From Candidatus Lloydbacteria bacterium RIFCSPLOWO2_02_FULL_54_12 (GTDB lineage Bacteria; Patescibacteriota; Minisyncoccia; Phycocordibacterales; UBA6899), in the NCBI GenBank assembly GCA_001819095.1, contig MHLS01000002.1:11517-53052 (forward strand): DNA of 41,536 nt, written 5' to 3'. The position numbers were made by a program, and so were the translations under genes. The notes below the pieces were generated by a model. It was given only the letters and a program-made list of their open reading frames with translations, had not been told where the DNA came from and made no database searches. This document shows, piece by piece, positions 6,272 to 15,401 of this stretch (the stretch's first letter is position 1; each line of letters opens with the position of its first letter).

Positions 6272-7804
6272 ATGAAATTTCTTGAGCGCGTATTCGTCCC
6301 GGCGCTTGTCGCCTTTCTTTTCGGTATCGGTTTCGCGGCCTATGCCCTCCCGTCGTTTGCATTCGGAATGCTCTTTCTCCTCGTTGGCGTCGCGGCACTC
6401 GCCCTCTCCGCGTTCTATGAGAATAAAATGCGTCTTTTACTCGTCGGCGCGTGCGCTGTCCTGTTCGCGCTCGGCATGTTTCGTTTCTCCTTTTGGGCGA
6501 GTGCGCCGGACGATCCGTCTCTTGTGGCGATCGTCGGAGAGACCGTTATCCTCCGCGGCGTCGTCATCGACGATCCCGATGTGCGGGAGAAGAATACGCA
6601 GTTGAAGTTTCGTATAGAGAAGATCGTCAACGGCAGTGAGGAGGTCGCCGCAGCAGGCGGACTGCTTGTCATCGTTTCGCGTTACCCCGAGTATCGCTAC
6701 GGCGATATGCTCGAATTCCGCGGAAAGGTCGTGCGTCCCAAGGAATTTTCCGGTGACGACGGAAGGGTCTTTGACTATCCGAACTATCTTAAGGCGAAAG
6801 GGGTCGCGTACCAGATCTTTTACCCCGACGTGCGATTGCTCGGACAAAACGGGGGCAGTGCCGTGCGCGCGAAACTTTTTCAAGCGAAGCATGCATTTCT
6901 CGATCGTCTCGCACTTGCGCTTCCCGAACCCGAGAATGCGCTCGCCGGCGGGATACTCCTCGGTGGAAAACGGTCGCTCGGAGAAGCGTGGACCGAACGT
7001 TTCCGCGAGTCCGGCCTCGTCCACATCGTCGTGCTCTCCGGCTACAACATGACGATCGTCGCGGAGTGGCTCGGGTCTGCGTTCCTCTTTCTCGGATTCT
7101 ACGGGAGCCTCGCCGTCTCCGCCTTCGGCATCACTATTTTTGCACTTACTGCCGGCGCCGGCGCGACGGTCGTGCGTGCGGCGATCATGGCGCTTCTGGT
7201 GCTTCTCGCGCGCCTCACCGGCCGGACCTCCACGATGGGAAGGACACTGCTCGTCGCAGGCGTGCTTATGGTCCTTCATAATCCGTCGATCCTTGCATTC
7301 GATCCCTCGTTCCAGCTTTCTTTCCTTGCTTCACTCGGCCTTGTGTTTGTTGCGCCGCTCATTCGTCTGCGCATCCACTTCTTTCGCTTTTTTCGCGGCC
7401 ATCCTGTCGTTGAAGAAGCGGTGGTTTCGACTCTCGCGACGCAAGTGATGGTACTCCCGCTCCTTCTTTATCAGACGGGTCTGCTTTCGGTCATTGCCAT
7501 CGCCGCAAACGTGCTCGTGCTTCCTTTCATTCCCGCCGCAATGATCACCGCTTTCATTACCGGTCTCGTCGGCTTTCTCGGAACTTTCCCCGCGCTTATT
7601 GCCGCGCTCCCGACACAGGCGCTTCTCTCCTACGTCCTTGCGGTGGCGAAATACGGCGCGGCGCTCCCGTTCGCCGCAGTACACCTCCCGCCGATACCCG
7701 GCTGGTCGGTCTTTCTTTTGTACGGAGTGCTCGCGTTCGTCATTTATCGGTCTTCGCGAGAGGTGTCTCAAGATGTAGAGGGTCCGCACCAAGTTCGTCG
7801 GTGA
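6272..7804 (+). CDS. comEC: ComEC/Rec2 family competence channel
   Basis: A 510-residue polytopic membrane protein. Residues 1-75 contain three hydrophobic helices, 90-190 a soluble DUF4131/OB-like region (VILRGVVIDDPDVREKN, GDMLEFRGKVVRP), then the competence domain beginning with ALAGGILLGGKRSLGEAW and the diagnostic SGLVHIVVLSGYNMTIV (about 247-263), followed by seven or more helices. ComEC moves single-stranded DNA across the cytoplasmic membrane. The C-terminal metallo-β-lactamase-like domain of long ComEC proteins is absent; the short form is common in reduced genomes. The 3' end overlaps the convergent DedA gene by 65 bases. Confidence 0.92.
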   Translation: MKFLERVFVPALVAFLFGIGFAAYALPSFAFGMLFLLVGVAALALSAFYENKMRLLLVGACAVLFALGMFRFSFWASAPDDPSLVAIVGETVILRGVVIDDPDVREKNTQLKFRIEKIVNGSEEVAAAGGLLVIVSRYPEYRYGDMLEFRGKVVRPKEFSGDDGRVFDYPNYLKAKGVAYQIFYPDVRLLGQNGGSAVRAKLFQAKHAFLDRLALALPEPENALAGGILLGGKRSLGEAWTERFRESGLVHIVVLSGYNMTIVAEWLGSAFLFLGFYGSLAVSAFGITIFALTAGAGATVVRAAIMALLVLLARLTGRTSTMGRTLLVAGVLMVLHNPSILAFDPSFQLSFLASLGLVFVAPLIRLRIHFFRFFRGHPVVEEAVVSTLATQVMVLPLLLYQTGLLSVIAIAANVLVLPFIPAAMITAFITGLVGFLGTFPALIAALPTQALLSYVLAVAKYGAALPFAAVHLPPIPGWSVFLLYGVLAFVIYRSSREVSQDVEGPHQVRR

Positions 7805-8363
7805 TCGCCCTGCTGTTCATGTAGCGATAGAATAGGAAAACGACGGTGAAAGCCACGATCATGAGAACGATGCCGTAGGACCTCCACATTTCCGCTCCTT
7901 TCCCGAAAAAATAGCCGATCGCAATGAAGATGAAGGACCAAAACCACGATGCGACGAACATGATCCCCGCGAACGCTCCGCGGTGGACCCGTCCGACGCC
8001 GGCGGGAATTGGCACGAAAACTTTGATTGCCGGGAGAAGTTTTCCGATGAAGAGGAACCAGAGGCCTTTTTTCTTGAAAACGACTTCCACTTTGCGAACG
8101 TCTTCCGGTCGGAAGATCTTGAATCGTTCGATGTACCGTATGCCGTGCGCACGCACCGCTTCGTAGAGGAGGATGTTTCCACCTGTGTTCCCGAGGGCGC
8201 CGACAAGCGAGGCGGGTAAAAGTGCAAGATATCCGGTCGAGACAAAGTATCCGACGATGATGTAGAGGATCTGGCTCGACGGAAAGGAGATAAAACCGTT
8301 CGCGAGCATGAGGAGGAATATCCCGCCGTAGCTTGATACCCTGATGATTGATTCGATATCCAT
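7740..8363 (-). CDS. DedA/SNARE-associated family membrane protein
   Basis: A 207-residue membrane protein with hydrophobic segments near 12-45, 50-68, 105-125, 133-152 and 160-180. Typical DedA features: a re-entrant ANGFISFPSSQILYIIVGYF, ALGNTGGNILLYEAVRAHG, and GKLLPAIKVFVPIPAGVGRV (the F/G-R-xxP-xxR-xxxxxxAG motif is modified, with K in place of the first R). DedA proteins act in lipid scrambling and membrane homeostasis. Start 8363 has GGAG close upstream, and TATACT lies nine bases before it on the minus strand. Convergent with comEC. Confidence 0.85.
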   Translation of the reverse strand: MDIESIIRVSSYGGIFLLMLANGFISFPSSQILYIIVGYFVSTGYLALLPASLVGALGNTGGNILLYEAVRAHGIRYIERFKIFRPEDVRKVEVVFKKKGLWFLFIGKLLPAIKVFVPIPAGVGRVHRGAFAGIMFVASWFWSFIFIAIGYFFGKGAEMWRSYGIVLMIVAFTVVFLFYRYMNSRAITDELGADPLHLETPLAKTDK

Positions 8364-8443
8364 GAGGACTCCAGTATAACAGACAGTCGTTTTTTCTTGC
8401 CGACGGGGCGTTTTTGTGGCCCAGTTACCACTCGCGTTGATGA

Positions 8444-8472
8444 TTGAAAATGGAATGCTAGGCTCATAAAAG
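8444..8472 (+). promoter_or_regulatory. Weak candidate promoter of the vWA cluster
   Basis: TTGAAA (8444-8449), 17-base spacer, TAAAAG (8467-8472). Confidence 0.3.
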
Positions 8473-8510
8473 GAGGGTAGTGTGTCTGTTCCTTGAAAAG
8501 GTGAGCAATA

Positions 8511-10502
8511 ATGAAAACATCAGTGCGTTTCAGCACGTGCGCTCTGTTTTTCTTCGCGTGTGTTGCCGGCATGACCGTTGCTACCGCAGGGACTCCTGAC
8601 ACGGGACCCTTGGTGCCATTCGTGAACGGCGTAGGCGTCTCGCAGTTACCTGTAGACGCGCTAAGGCGGGGGGAGTCTTCGACTTCTCCGGCGTACGTTC
8701 CGCCGGTCTACGATCAGCAGGAGTTCCAGTATTTCGTAGACCAAAGCGACAAAGGGAATTCCGCCAACATGCGTGCGGAACTGCGACAACTGTTGCTTGC
8801 TCCGAAGTTCGTCGTGCGTATATCGTCAGACGGGACCAACCTCGAGCCGCTCAAAAGAGCTCTTTCGGAAAAGTACAAAGCACGGGTGACGGACGTTCCG
8901 ACGGTTTTTGTGGAACAGGGCATTGCGCTTTTTGTGCTCGAATTTCCCGCCGATACGAAGCAGGAACGCTTGGTTGAGACACTGAACGCGATCGTCGCGC
9001 AGTCGGGCGGAGCGTTCGAGGTCATTCCCGTGTTCTATGTTGAAAACAGAGAAGCCATGGCTTCGGGCGTTGTCGTCACGTTCGCTGCGCCATTTTCAGG
9101 CCGCCAAGTTGAACAGATGCTCAGGAGTTACGGCGGGTTCCGCGGGCTCGAACTCAAAGGAGATGCGAGCGGACTGCGTTGGACCATTACGCCCCTCTCT
9201 CCGCGATTCACCCTCGAATCTCTCTTGAGCAAGGGTGGAAAAGCGCGCGGAGGGAAATTCGACGTACACCTGCTCACGCTTGCGAATCTGCTTGAGGCGC
9301 AAAAGCTTTTGCCGGGAGTTCCCGTCGTTAGCGCGCGTCCCATGTGGAATTTCATGGAAGAACCGCTTTCCGCGGCGCTTTCCATCGAATGGCCGGCAGA
9401 TACGATAGGCGGCACAAGAGTTCTTCGACTCACGGTTACGATCATCGACCACGAACGTGTGCGTTTCGAGCCGTCCAAGGTGACCCCATTGGGCAGTTCC
9501 GGATTCGAACTGAAGTTCGGTTCACCCGAGAACACGGTCATTCCCGGCTGGTTGAAACTTGCGGAGAACGGAAAGATTACCGAGAAGAATCAGTGGATCG
9601 TCGCCGCGCCGAAGAATGTTGTCGTGGGGGACCGTTCCTTCACGGTACATACGCTTTCGCGGCCGTTCTACCTGCTTCAACCGGAAACGGCATTTTCTTT
9701 GTCCTCTCTTCCCGTCGTGTATGAGCATTGGGATGACGTAAGCAGGCAGTGGAAGCGGAAGACCGTTTCCACCAACTCGCTCGTCGTCGGAGTACTGCCG
9801 CATCGGATGAGCAACAACGCTCTTTCCATGCCGGAGCCTCCCTCTTCGCAACTTCCAAGAATGGTGGAGATATTCATCGCACCGCCGGAGGTCACGCGAG
9901 GTGTGAACGATCACTGGTTTTCCGGATGGGCCGAACGCGCGAAAGAGCGGAATGTTTCCGTCGGTGCGATTGGGACCGTTTCGATCGCCGCCTTTGCGCT
10001 CGCGTTCATACTCCTTACGATGTCAGGATTTCTCTTCCGGCAAGAACGTCGGAGGATGGACGCCGCGAAACCGGTCGCCGTCTTGTTCATGAGCCCCGAA
10101 GAATTCAACGGGCGCATGTCGAGGGTCACGGCAACGGAGAATTCAGTCGACGGTCTGTCGCTCCAGATGGTCCTTGGCCGAAAGTTGGTCGAAGATCTGC
10201 TGGTCGCGAGGATTCCCGGCATCGATCATGGGCATGTGACGGCCTCGTCGGTCAAAGACGCGATGAGCGACTTGCACGGAGAGGATCCGCGTTTCGCAAA
10301 CGTGCTTGGGGCGGCGTTAGAGTTGCTCCGGCTCACCAATGCGATCAACGCGCCGAAAGGGTCGCTCGACACCGAGTATCTCTCTGGCGAACTCGAACAG
10401 CTACGGAGCCTCTTGCCGGCGTTTTATGCCGAGCTTGGAGCGCTTCCGCCGCGCATGAAAAAAGGAGAACAGTATGACACTCCCGTATCTGGGAACGTTT
10501 GA
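8511..10502 (+). CDS. Exported, membrane-anchored protein in MoxR/vWA cluster (MxaA/BatD-like position)
   Basis: A 663-residue protein I cannot place by sequence. It starts with a signal peptide (hydrophobic residues about 9-25, then TVATAG), has a long β-rich extracytoplasmic part, one membrane helix near 483-508 (TVSIAAFALAFILLTMSGFLF) and a ~150-residue cytoplasmic helical tail. This topology and its place ahead of vWA, small membrane protein and vWA genes match MxaA or BatD in MoxR-associated operons. It overlaps the next gene by 29 bases, indicating coupled translation. Function is inferred from context only: surface partner for a MoxR-driven maturation or stress system. Confidence 0.75.
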   Translation: MKTSVRFSTCALFFFACVAGMTVATAGTPDTGPLVPFVNGVGVSQLPVDALRRGESSTSPAYVPPVYDQQEFQYFVDQSDKGNSANMRAELRQLLLAPKFVVRISSDGTNLEPLKRALSEKYKARVTDVPTVFVEQGIALFVLEFPADTKQERLVETLNAIVAQSGGAFEVIPVFYVENREAMASGVVVTFAAPFSGRQVEQMLRSYGGFRGLELKGDASGLRWTITPLSPRFTLESLLSKGGKARGGKFDVHLLTLANLLEAQKLLPGVPVVSARPMWNFMEEPLSAALSIEWPADTIGGTRVLRLTVTIIDHERVRFEPSKVTPLGSSGFELKFGSPENTVIPGWLKLAENGKITEKNQWIVAAPKNVVVGDRSFTVHTLSRPFYLLQPETAFSLSSLPVVYEHWDDVSRQWKRKTVSTNSLVVGVLPHRMSNNALSMPEPPSSQLPRMVEIFIAPPEVTRGVNDHWFSGWAERAKERNVSVGAIGTVSIAAFALAFILLTMSGFLFRQERRRMDAAKPVAVLFMSPEEFNGRMSRVTATENSVDGLSLQMVLGRKLVEDLLVARIPGIDHGHVTASSVKDAMSDLHGEDPRFANVLGAALELLRLTNAINAPKGSLDTEYLSGELEQLRSLLPAFYAELGALPPRMKKGEQYDTPVSGNV

Positions 10503-11787
10503 CGTCCTCTACCCCTGGAATCTCCTTTGGGTGATACCGGGGGTTCTTCTTCTCTTGTTTCACCGTGGCGGGTTCGTTCGCTTCGGGTCGGGGATGGGGC
10601 CGTCGCGGCTGCACTTTTTGACCCGTCTGCGTTCACTCGCTCCGTCGCTTTTGCTTTTTGTCGCTTGGGTGGCGCTTGGCTTTGGCCTTGCGGATCTGGG
10701 CGGCGGCTACACAAAGGTGACGACGGAAGAGTCCGTGAGTCGCATTGTGGTCACACAGGACCAGTCCGGTTCGATGTACACCAGCGTTGTGCCAATGCTT
10801 CAGTGCGTCCTTAAGGGCGATCTCGAGATGGTGGCGCGGTATTCCGCTTTCGACCTTTCGGGTGAGGTTCCTCCTTCGACGGGAGACAAAACAACGGATC
10901 GCGAGCTTCGGAAGGCGTGGAGTAAGAATCTTTCCATTGCCGCATTGCCGGAGCGTCCGCGTATCGAAGGGTCATGTGCGGCGCTTGAAACGCTCCTCGA
11001 TGATCTCAAAGAGCGTGCGGCACGACCGGAGGGAAGTGTGCACCACGAGGTCGCCTTTTTGCGCTTCGCGGACACATCGATCCTCCAAGAGCCGTTCACG
11101 ACCGATTACGGACATCTGCGAGACTTCCTGTCAGAGCACAACTGGTCGGCACCGGAGCATCTGCGTTCGATCGGTTCCGGAACGAGCCTCCATTTTGCGC
11201 TCTACGATATGTTTCTCGTTGCGCTTCGGAGGCACATCGATGCCGAGCCGGGTGTCACTGCAATTCCTCCCGAAGTGTCGAATGAACTCTTGGGACGAGC
11301 ACTTGCGAACTCTCGTGATAGCGGCGAGGTCGATAGTCTGGTGGCCCAGTACCCCGAACTTTTTCGAAAGCTCGGACTGGAGCTTGCGGACACGTCGCTC
11401 GTCGTCATCACCGATGCGACGGACGGAAGTTCCCGCTGGGTGCAGAGTCCGTCGGTCGAGAAGATGCTCAAGTTGGCGGGGGTGTTTCACATACCCGTCT
11501 ACATCATCTCGACGGAACAGGATGACGCCGAACTCCGTGCGGCGGTCGAATCGACGGGAACGAAAGAGCGTCCGGGCGGATACTTCGTGACGAACAAGCT
11601 CGAAGGATACGCCTCAATGAAGGACGACATGAAGACGATCCTCGACCGCGCCTTCGTGCGCAAACAGGAAAGGGTCGCAGTGGAGCGGAGAAGTCATGCC
11701 GCATGGTGTTTCGGTGCGGCGCTTGCTCTTTTGTGCCTCGCGTTCTTTCTCAAGGAAGGACCGCTGGGGAGATCACTCACCGGATGA
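10474..11787 (+). CDS. Membrane-anchored von Willebrand factor A protein (first of two)
   Basis: A 437-residue protein: N-terminal hydrophobic helices at about 13-27 and 48-68, a vWA domain with a complete MIDAS (DQSGSM from D96, SGTSLH, and VVITDATDGS), and a C-terminal helix near 410-425. The vWA carries unusually long insertions between the MIDAS loops. vWA proteins in MoxR operons bind metal-dependent partners outside or at the membrane. AAAGGAG precedes the ATG at 10474, which lies inside the end of the upstream gene. By order it matches MxaC or BatA/B. Confidence 0.85.
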   Translation: MTLPYLGTFDVLYPWNLLWVIPGVLLLLFHRGGFVRFGSGMGPSRLHFLTRLRSLAPSLLLFVAWVALGFGLADLGGGYTKVTTEESVSRIVVTQDQSGSMYTSVVPMLQCVLKGDLEMVARYSAFDLSGEVPPSTGDKTTDRELRKAWSKNLSIAALPERPRIEGSCAALETLLDDLKERAARPEGSVHHEVAFLRFADTSILQEPFTTDYGHLRDFLSEHNWSAPEHLRSIGSGTSLHFALYDMFLVALRRHIDAEPGVTAIPPEVSNELLGRALANSRDSGEVDSLVAQYPELFRKLGLELADTSLVVITDATDGSSRWVQSPSVEKMLKLAGVFHIPVYIISTEQDDAELRAAVESTGTKERPGGYFVTNKLEGYASMKDDMKTILDRAFVRKQERVAVERRSHAAWCFGAALALLCLAFFLKEGPLGRSLTG

Positions 11788-11800
11788 ACGGAGGATATCA

Positions 11801-12616
11801 ATGACTATGAAACGAAGACGCCTCGTGATGCTCGTTACCGCGGTCGCCGGAGCCCTTGTATTTGGCTTCGGCCTCGCCGTGTATACGGGACTCGCAGGCT
11901 GGGAGCATGCCGAACGCCGTCTGACGGATGAAGCGAAAGGGCGGGTCGAAGTCGAGCGGAAGAAGAATTTCTCCGCGAAAGAGGCGATAGCGAATGCGGC
12001 AAACGCGAGAACACCCGAAGCATGGGATCAAGCGATGGCCGCCATTGATGCGCTTGAGGACCGGCAGGAAAAAGCCGTCCTCAAAAGCGCGATCACACTG
12101 GAGCGTGTCGACGCGTACGGCCGTGCGCGGGATCAGTTGCTTGAGCGCGCGGTCGAACTTGCGCGGTATAACGAGAACGATCCGCGCATTCTCGAGTTCA
12201 TCGAGCGTGCGAAGCCCCTTCAGGCGGAGATCGTGAAGATGCTTGAAAATCCCGATCAGTTGGCGCGCGAGTTGCCGTCCGGAATGAGCGACGAGGAGCG
12301 GAAGGCGTGGAATGCCACATTGTGGTACCACGTCGGACACGCCAATTACTCGCAATTGTGGTTCACTCCGTCGGAGAACAAGACGGAGATCAATAAACTA
12401 ATCCAGAAGTCGCTCGGAAGCTACGCTCGGGTGTTCGCGTTCATTCCCAAAGATACGCGGACCGAGTACGCCATCGAAGCGCTCTACGAGGTGAACAAGA
12501 CCAAGAACAGGGACGGCGACGCGCAGGGGAAAGGAAAGCCGAAACGGCCTATCCTGCTCCCGCGTAACGAGCAAGCGCCGACTTCGGGGCCTGGTACGAC
12601 GGATCCGGGGATCTGA
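11801..12616 (+). CDS. Small membrane-anchored helical protein of the vWA cluster (MxaK-like position)
   Basis: A 271-residue protein of no recognised family. One N-terminal membrane helix (about 10-29) is followed by an all-helical, charged, TPR-like region (SAKEAIANAANARTPEAWDQA, RDQLLERAVELARYNENDPR) and a proline-rich, low-complexity tail. GGAGG six bases upstream fixes the ATG at 11801. Position between two vWA genes matches MxaK or BatC-type TPR proteins. Probably a periplasmic-side scaffold; this is inference from place and shape. Confidence 0.72.
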   Translation: MTMKRRRLVMLVTAVAGALVFGFGLAVYTGLAGWEHAERRLTDEAKGRVEVERKKNFSAKEAIANAANARTPEAWDQAMAAIDALEDRQEKAVLKSAITLERVDAYGRARDQLLERAVELARYNENDPRILEFIERAKPLQAEIVKMLENPDQLARELPSGMSDEERKAWNATLWYHVGHANYSQLWFTPSENKTEINKLIQKSLGSYARVFAFIPKDTRTEYAIEALYEVNKTKNRDGDAQGKGKPKRPILLPRNEQAPTSGPGTTDPGI

Positions 12617-12618
12617 TC

Positions 12619-13875
12619 ATGGGCTTTTGGGGATTGTCCGGCATCGAGTTTCTCGCACCCGAGAGGCTCTGGGCCATCCCCGGAGCCATTCTCTTCTTTG
12701 TAGCGGTCGGCATCTTTTCGCTCCGACGTCTCGCCGAATTGAAGCGGTCGCTCTTCGCAAAGGAATTCGTTCGGAACGAGAACGTACTCCCGCTTCGGAT
12801 GAAGGTCGTTGCTATTGTTGCGACGGCGCTTGCGGCGGTCGCTTTGGCGGTCGCGTGGGCGATGCCGGTGGCCGTCTACGAAGTTTCCACTCCGCGTTTC
12901 GGAGGCATTCGCCTCACGTATATCGCCGACGTCTCTATTTCGATGGATGCACTCGACGTCAAAGACGGCGAGAAGACCACGAGCCGCATTGCCGCAGGAA
13001 AGCGATTCCTCTTTGCGCTCGAACGTGCACTCGCCTCCGATCCGGAAATTCGCGGGAGTTATCCGCGTACCGTGATCCCGTTCGCGGGTGCGACAACGAC
13101 GTACGGCGGGTGGACGACGAGTTCGGTGTACATTCACGAACTCATCACCGTGCTTTCGACCGAAGGAATGATCGGCAAGCAAGGTTCGGATCTTGCGTTT
13201 GTACTCGAGACTTATCGGGGACTGATCGAGGAATATCCGAAGGAGAGTGCGGTGACCGACATCGCCATCGTACTTTCCGACGGCGGAAATGACCCCGGCG
13301 GATTCGTCATTGATGTCGGTGCGCTTCGGGCGTCGCTCGCCCTCCTTCGCGGAAATGCCGAGATCGTCGCCGTAGGTTTCGGCGAGGATGCGTCGTCGAC
13401 GATACCCAACCGCCGCATCGTTGAAGAAGCGGTCGTGGTCGGCGATATGATGGAGTCGGTGATGGTCCCCAACCCTCGTTTGGTCGAACGGACAGAAGGC
13501 GTGCTCCGGAAACAAAACGGCGAGCCATGGCTTTCTGCGTTCGATGAGGAAATGATGGCCGACCTTGCCGGAACACCGGAGCGATGCTTCCGCCTTGCCC
13601 CCGGCGTCTCGTCCGGATCAGTGGCGTACCGTTGCGGTCGCGTCGAGAGTATCGAGGGAATGGTGGGTGAGATCAAGAAGCTCCTGCTCAAGAAGCGTGT
13701 TCCGCTTCCTCCCTTGGTCTCCCTCCAGCGTTCGTCAATCATGCTTTGGTTCGGCGCAGTTGGCCTCTTTTTTTTGCTCACCGGACTCTTGTGCGAACGC
13801 ACCTACGGCCTTTGGCGCCGCCGCATGGCCGAGCGGCCGATGCGGGAGGTGCTCTTTCGCCGGGTCGTCGATTGA
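12619..13875 (+). CDS. Membrane-anchored von Willebrand factor A protein (second of two)
   Basis: A 418-residue protein with N-terminal helices at about 18-34 and 61-81, a vWA domain with MIDAS DVSISM (D104), a threonine loop and VLSDGGNDPGG, and a C-terminal helix around 374-392 ending in a short basic tail. The start lies two bases after the previous stop, so the four genes form one transcription unit closed by the terminator at 13893. By order it corresponds to MxaL or the second Bat vWA. Confidence 0.85.
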   Translation: MGFWGLSGIEFLAPERLWAIPGAILFFVAVGIFSLRRLAELKRSLFAKEFVRNENVLPLRMKVVAIVATALAAVALAVAWAMPVAVYEVSTPRFGGIRLTYIADVSISMDALDVKDGEKTTSRIAAGKRFLFALERALASDPEIRGSYPRTVIPFAGATTTYGGWTTSSVYIHELITVLSTEGMIGKQGSDLAFVLETYRGLIEEYPKESAVTDIAIVLSDGGNDPGGFVIDVGALRASLALLRGNAEIVAVGFGEDASSTIPNRRIVEEAVVVGDMMESVMVPNPRLVERTEGVLRKQNGEPWLSAFDEEMMADLAGTPERCFRLAPGVSSGSVAYRCGRVESIEGMVGEIKKLLLKKRVPLPPLVSLQRSSIMLWFGAVGLFFLLTGLLCERTYGLWRRRMAERPMREVLFRRVVD

Positions 13876-13892
13876 ATCGTTTCGGTAACCTA

Positions 13893-13934
13893 CCCCATAG
13901 TGTCCCGCTTTCTCCGGGCACTATGGGGTTTTTT
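13893..13934 (+). terminator. Strong intrinsic terminator closing the vWA operon
   Basis: CCCCATAGTG-T-CCCG pairs with CGGG-CACTATGGGG (one bulged T), loop CTTTCTC, then six T. Confidence 0.9.
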
Positions 13935-14043
13935 CTTGCCTTAGGAATGATTGCATGGTGTTATCTTTTTTGACATCTTGTGAGATGGAGGAAACCGCTT
14001 ACAGTAAAGTAAGAAGCACATTCTCTAAAGGGAGGTAGTCATC

Positions 14044-15399
14044 ATGACCTCGCGCTATCATCGTTTCACCAAAGAGGACGCCGAGACGTTCCTTCCGAAA
14101 GATCCGGTCGTCAACAAACACACCGAAAAAACGACCCGTATTCCGCTCGATCCGAAATTTCCCGAGGCGGGTGCGTACTGCACCGAAGAGCAACTCGCGT
14201 ATACGCTTCGATATGTGTACCCGTCGATCTTCTGCTGTTCCCAGCTTCTCGTCGGTCAGAAGTCGCTCATCGCGTACACGACTGCGGGGCTTTTCGGGAC
14301 CGGTGACCGCGATCCGCACCACTTGGGTGCCGGTCACGTGCATTACGAAGGCCCTCCGGGAACGGGAAAAACCTACCTCGGCACGACGCCGCGGCGAATT
14401 TTTTCCTGCGATTTCGGCCGCATTCAGTGCGTTGCCGACACGATCCCTTCCGACATCCTGGGGTCGCGCGTCATCGATTTTGAGACGAACGACAACGCAG
14501 AGATGGCGCAGTTGGTCGGCGACGACCCGTCAGAATTCATGCGTGCGGCACGCTTCATCGCCCGCGAGATCGGGAAGGGCAATCAGCAGAAATACTATCG
14601 CCTGATCAAAGGCCCCGCGTTCTCCGACATCACGCTCTACGACGAGGCGAACCGGATGCCCGAGCGTTCGCAATCCGCGATGCTCGAGCCGATGAGTGAG
14701 GACCAGATCACGCTCTTCGGCGAGACCATTCCTGTGTCGGTGTTCGCGATATTGACGACGAACCCCCATGAAACGGGATCCGTTGTTCCGTTCGGGAAAG
14801 CGCTCCGCGACCGTCTCATGTTCTCCATCTACGCGGAAGGTTTCAAGGCGAAAGACTACGCGGAGATCCTGAAGCGCACGCAACATGCGGAAGACATCGA
14901 ACTTCCCGTCTTGGGAACGATGAAGAACGTGATCACCGCGCGACGCTATTTCCATCACAATATCGCCATTTCCGACGAGAACCGCCTCTTCATCGGCGCC
15001 ATCCTCGAGCGCATCAAAAGCCCGTGGCTTTTCCCCGGCATGATGCGCCGGTTCGCCGACGATCCGAAGACGGCGCTCCTCTACAAGTTGTTCTCGGGGC
15101 GGGAACGGGAAGGGCAGATCAGCGGTGCAGTGGAAGGACGCGGCGCAACGCACTTGGAAGGCGCGGCGCGCATGCTCGCGGTCTTCAACTACCGTACGTA
15201 CGTGACCCGGGATGACATCATCAAGGTGCTCCCTCCGGTATGCGCCCACCGCATGGATTTCGCGCCGTCCTTGCTCGCACAGTACATGTACGAGAAGAAC
15301 ATCATGTTGCGTTCCAAAGGCAATCGCGCGCTCGCGAGTGACATCATCAAAGCGGCGTCTATCGACGCCGAGCGTGCGACGGATACGGACGGGACGTAA
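14044..15399 (+). CDS. MoxR-family AAA+ ATPase
   Basis: A 451-residue ATPase. Walker A GPPGTGKT (103-110), Walker B with DEANR (D200/E201), the sensor-1 segment ILTTNPHE and an arginine-containing KALRDRLMF. An unusual feature is the ~100-residue N-terminal extension and long inserts compared with the usual ~330-residue MoxR. MoxR ATPases act as chaperones that insert metals or cofactors with vWA partners. GGAGG lies eight bases before the ATG. DUF58 follows two bases after the stop, the hallmark MoxR-DUF58 pair. Confidence 0.9.
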   Translation: MTSRYHRFTKEDAETFLPKDPVVNKHTEKTTRIPLDPKFPEAGAYCTEEQLAYTLRYVYPSIFCCSQLLVGQKSLIAYTTAGLFGTGDRDPHHLGAGHVHYEGPPGTGKTYLGTTPRRIFSCDFGRIQCVADTIPSDILGSRVIDFETNDNAEMAQLVGDDPSEFMRAARFIAREIGKGNQQKYYRLIKGPAFSDITLYDEANRMPERSQSAMLEPMSEDQITLFGETIPVSVFAILTTNPHETGSVVPFGKALRDRLMFSIYAEGFKAKDYAEILKRTQHAEDIELPVLGTMKNVITARRYFHHNIAISDENRLFIGAILERIKSPWLFPGMMRRFADDPKTALLYKLFSGREREGQISGAVEGRGATHLEGAARMLAVFNYRTYVTRDDIIKVLPPVCAHRMDFAPSLLAQYMYEKNIMLRSKGNRALASDIIKAASIDAERATDTDGT

Positions 15400-15401
15400 G
15401 C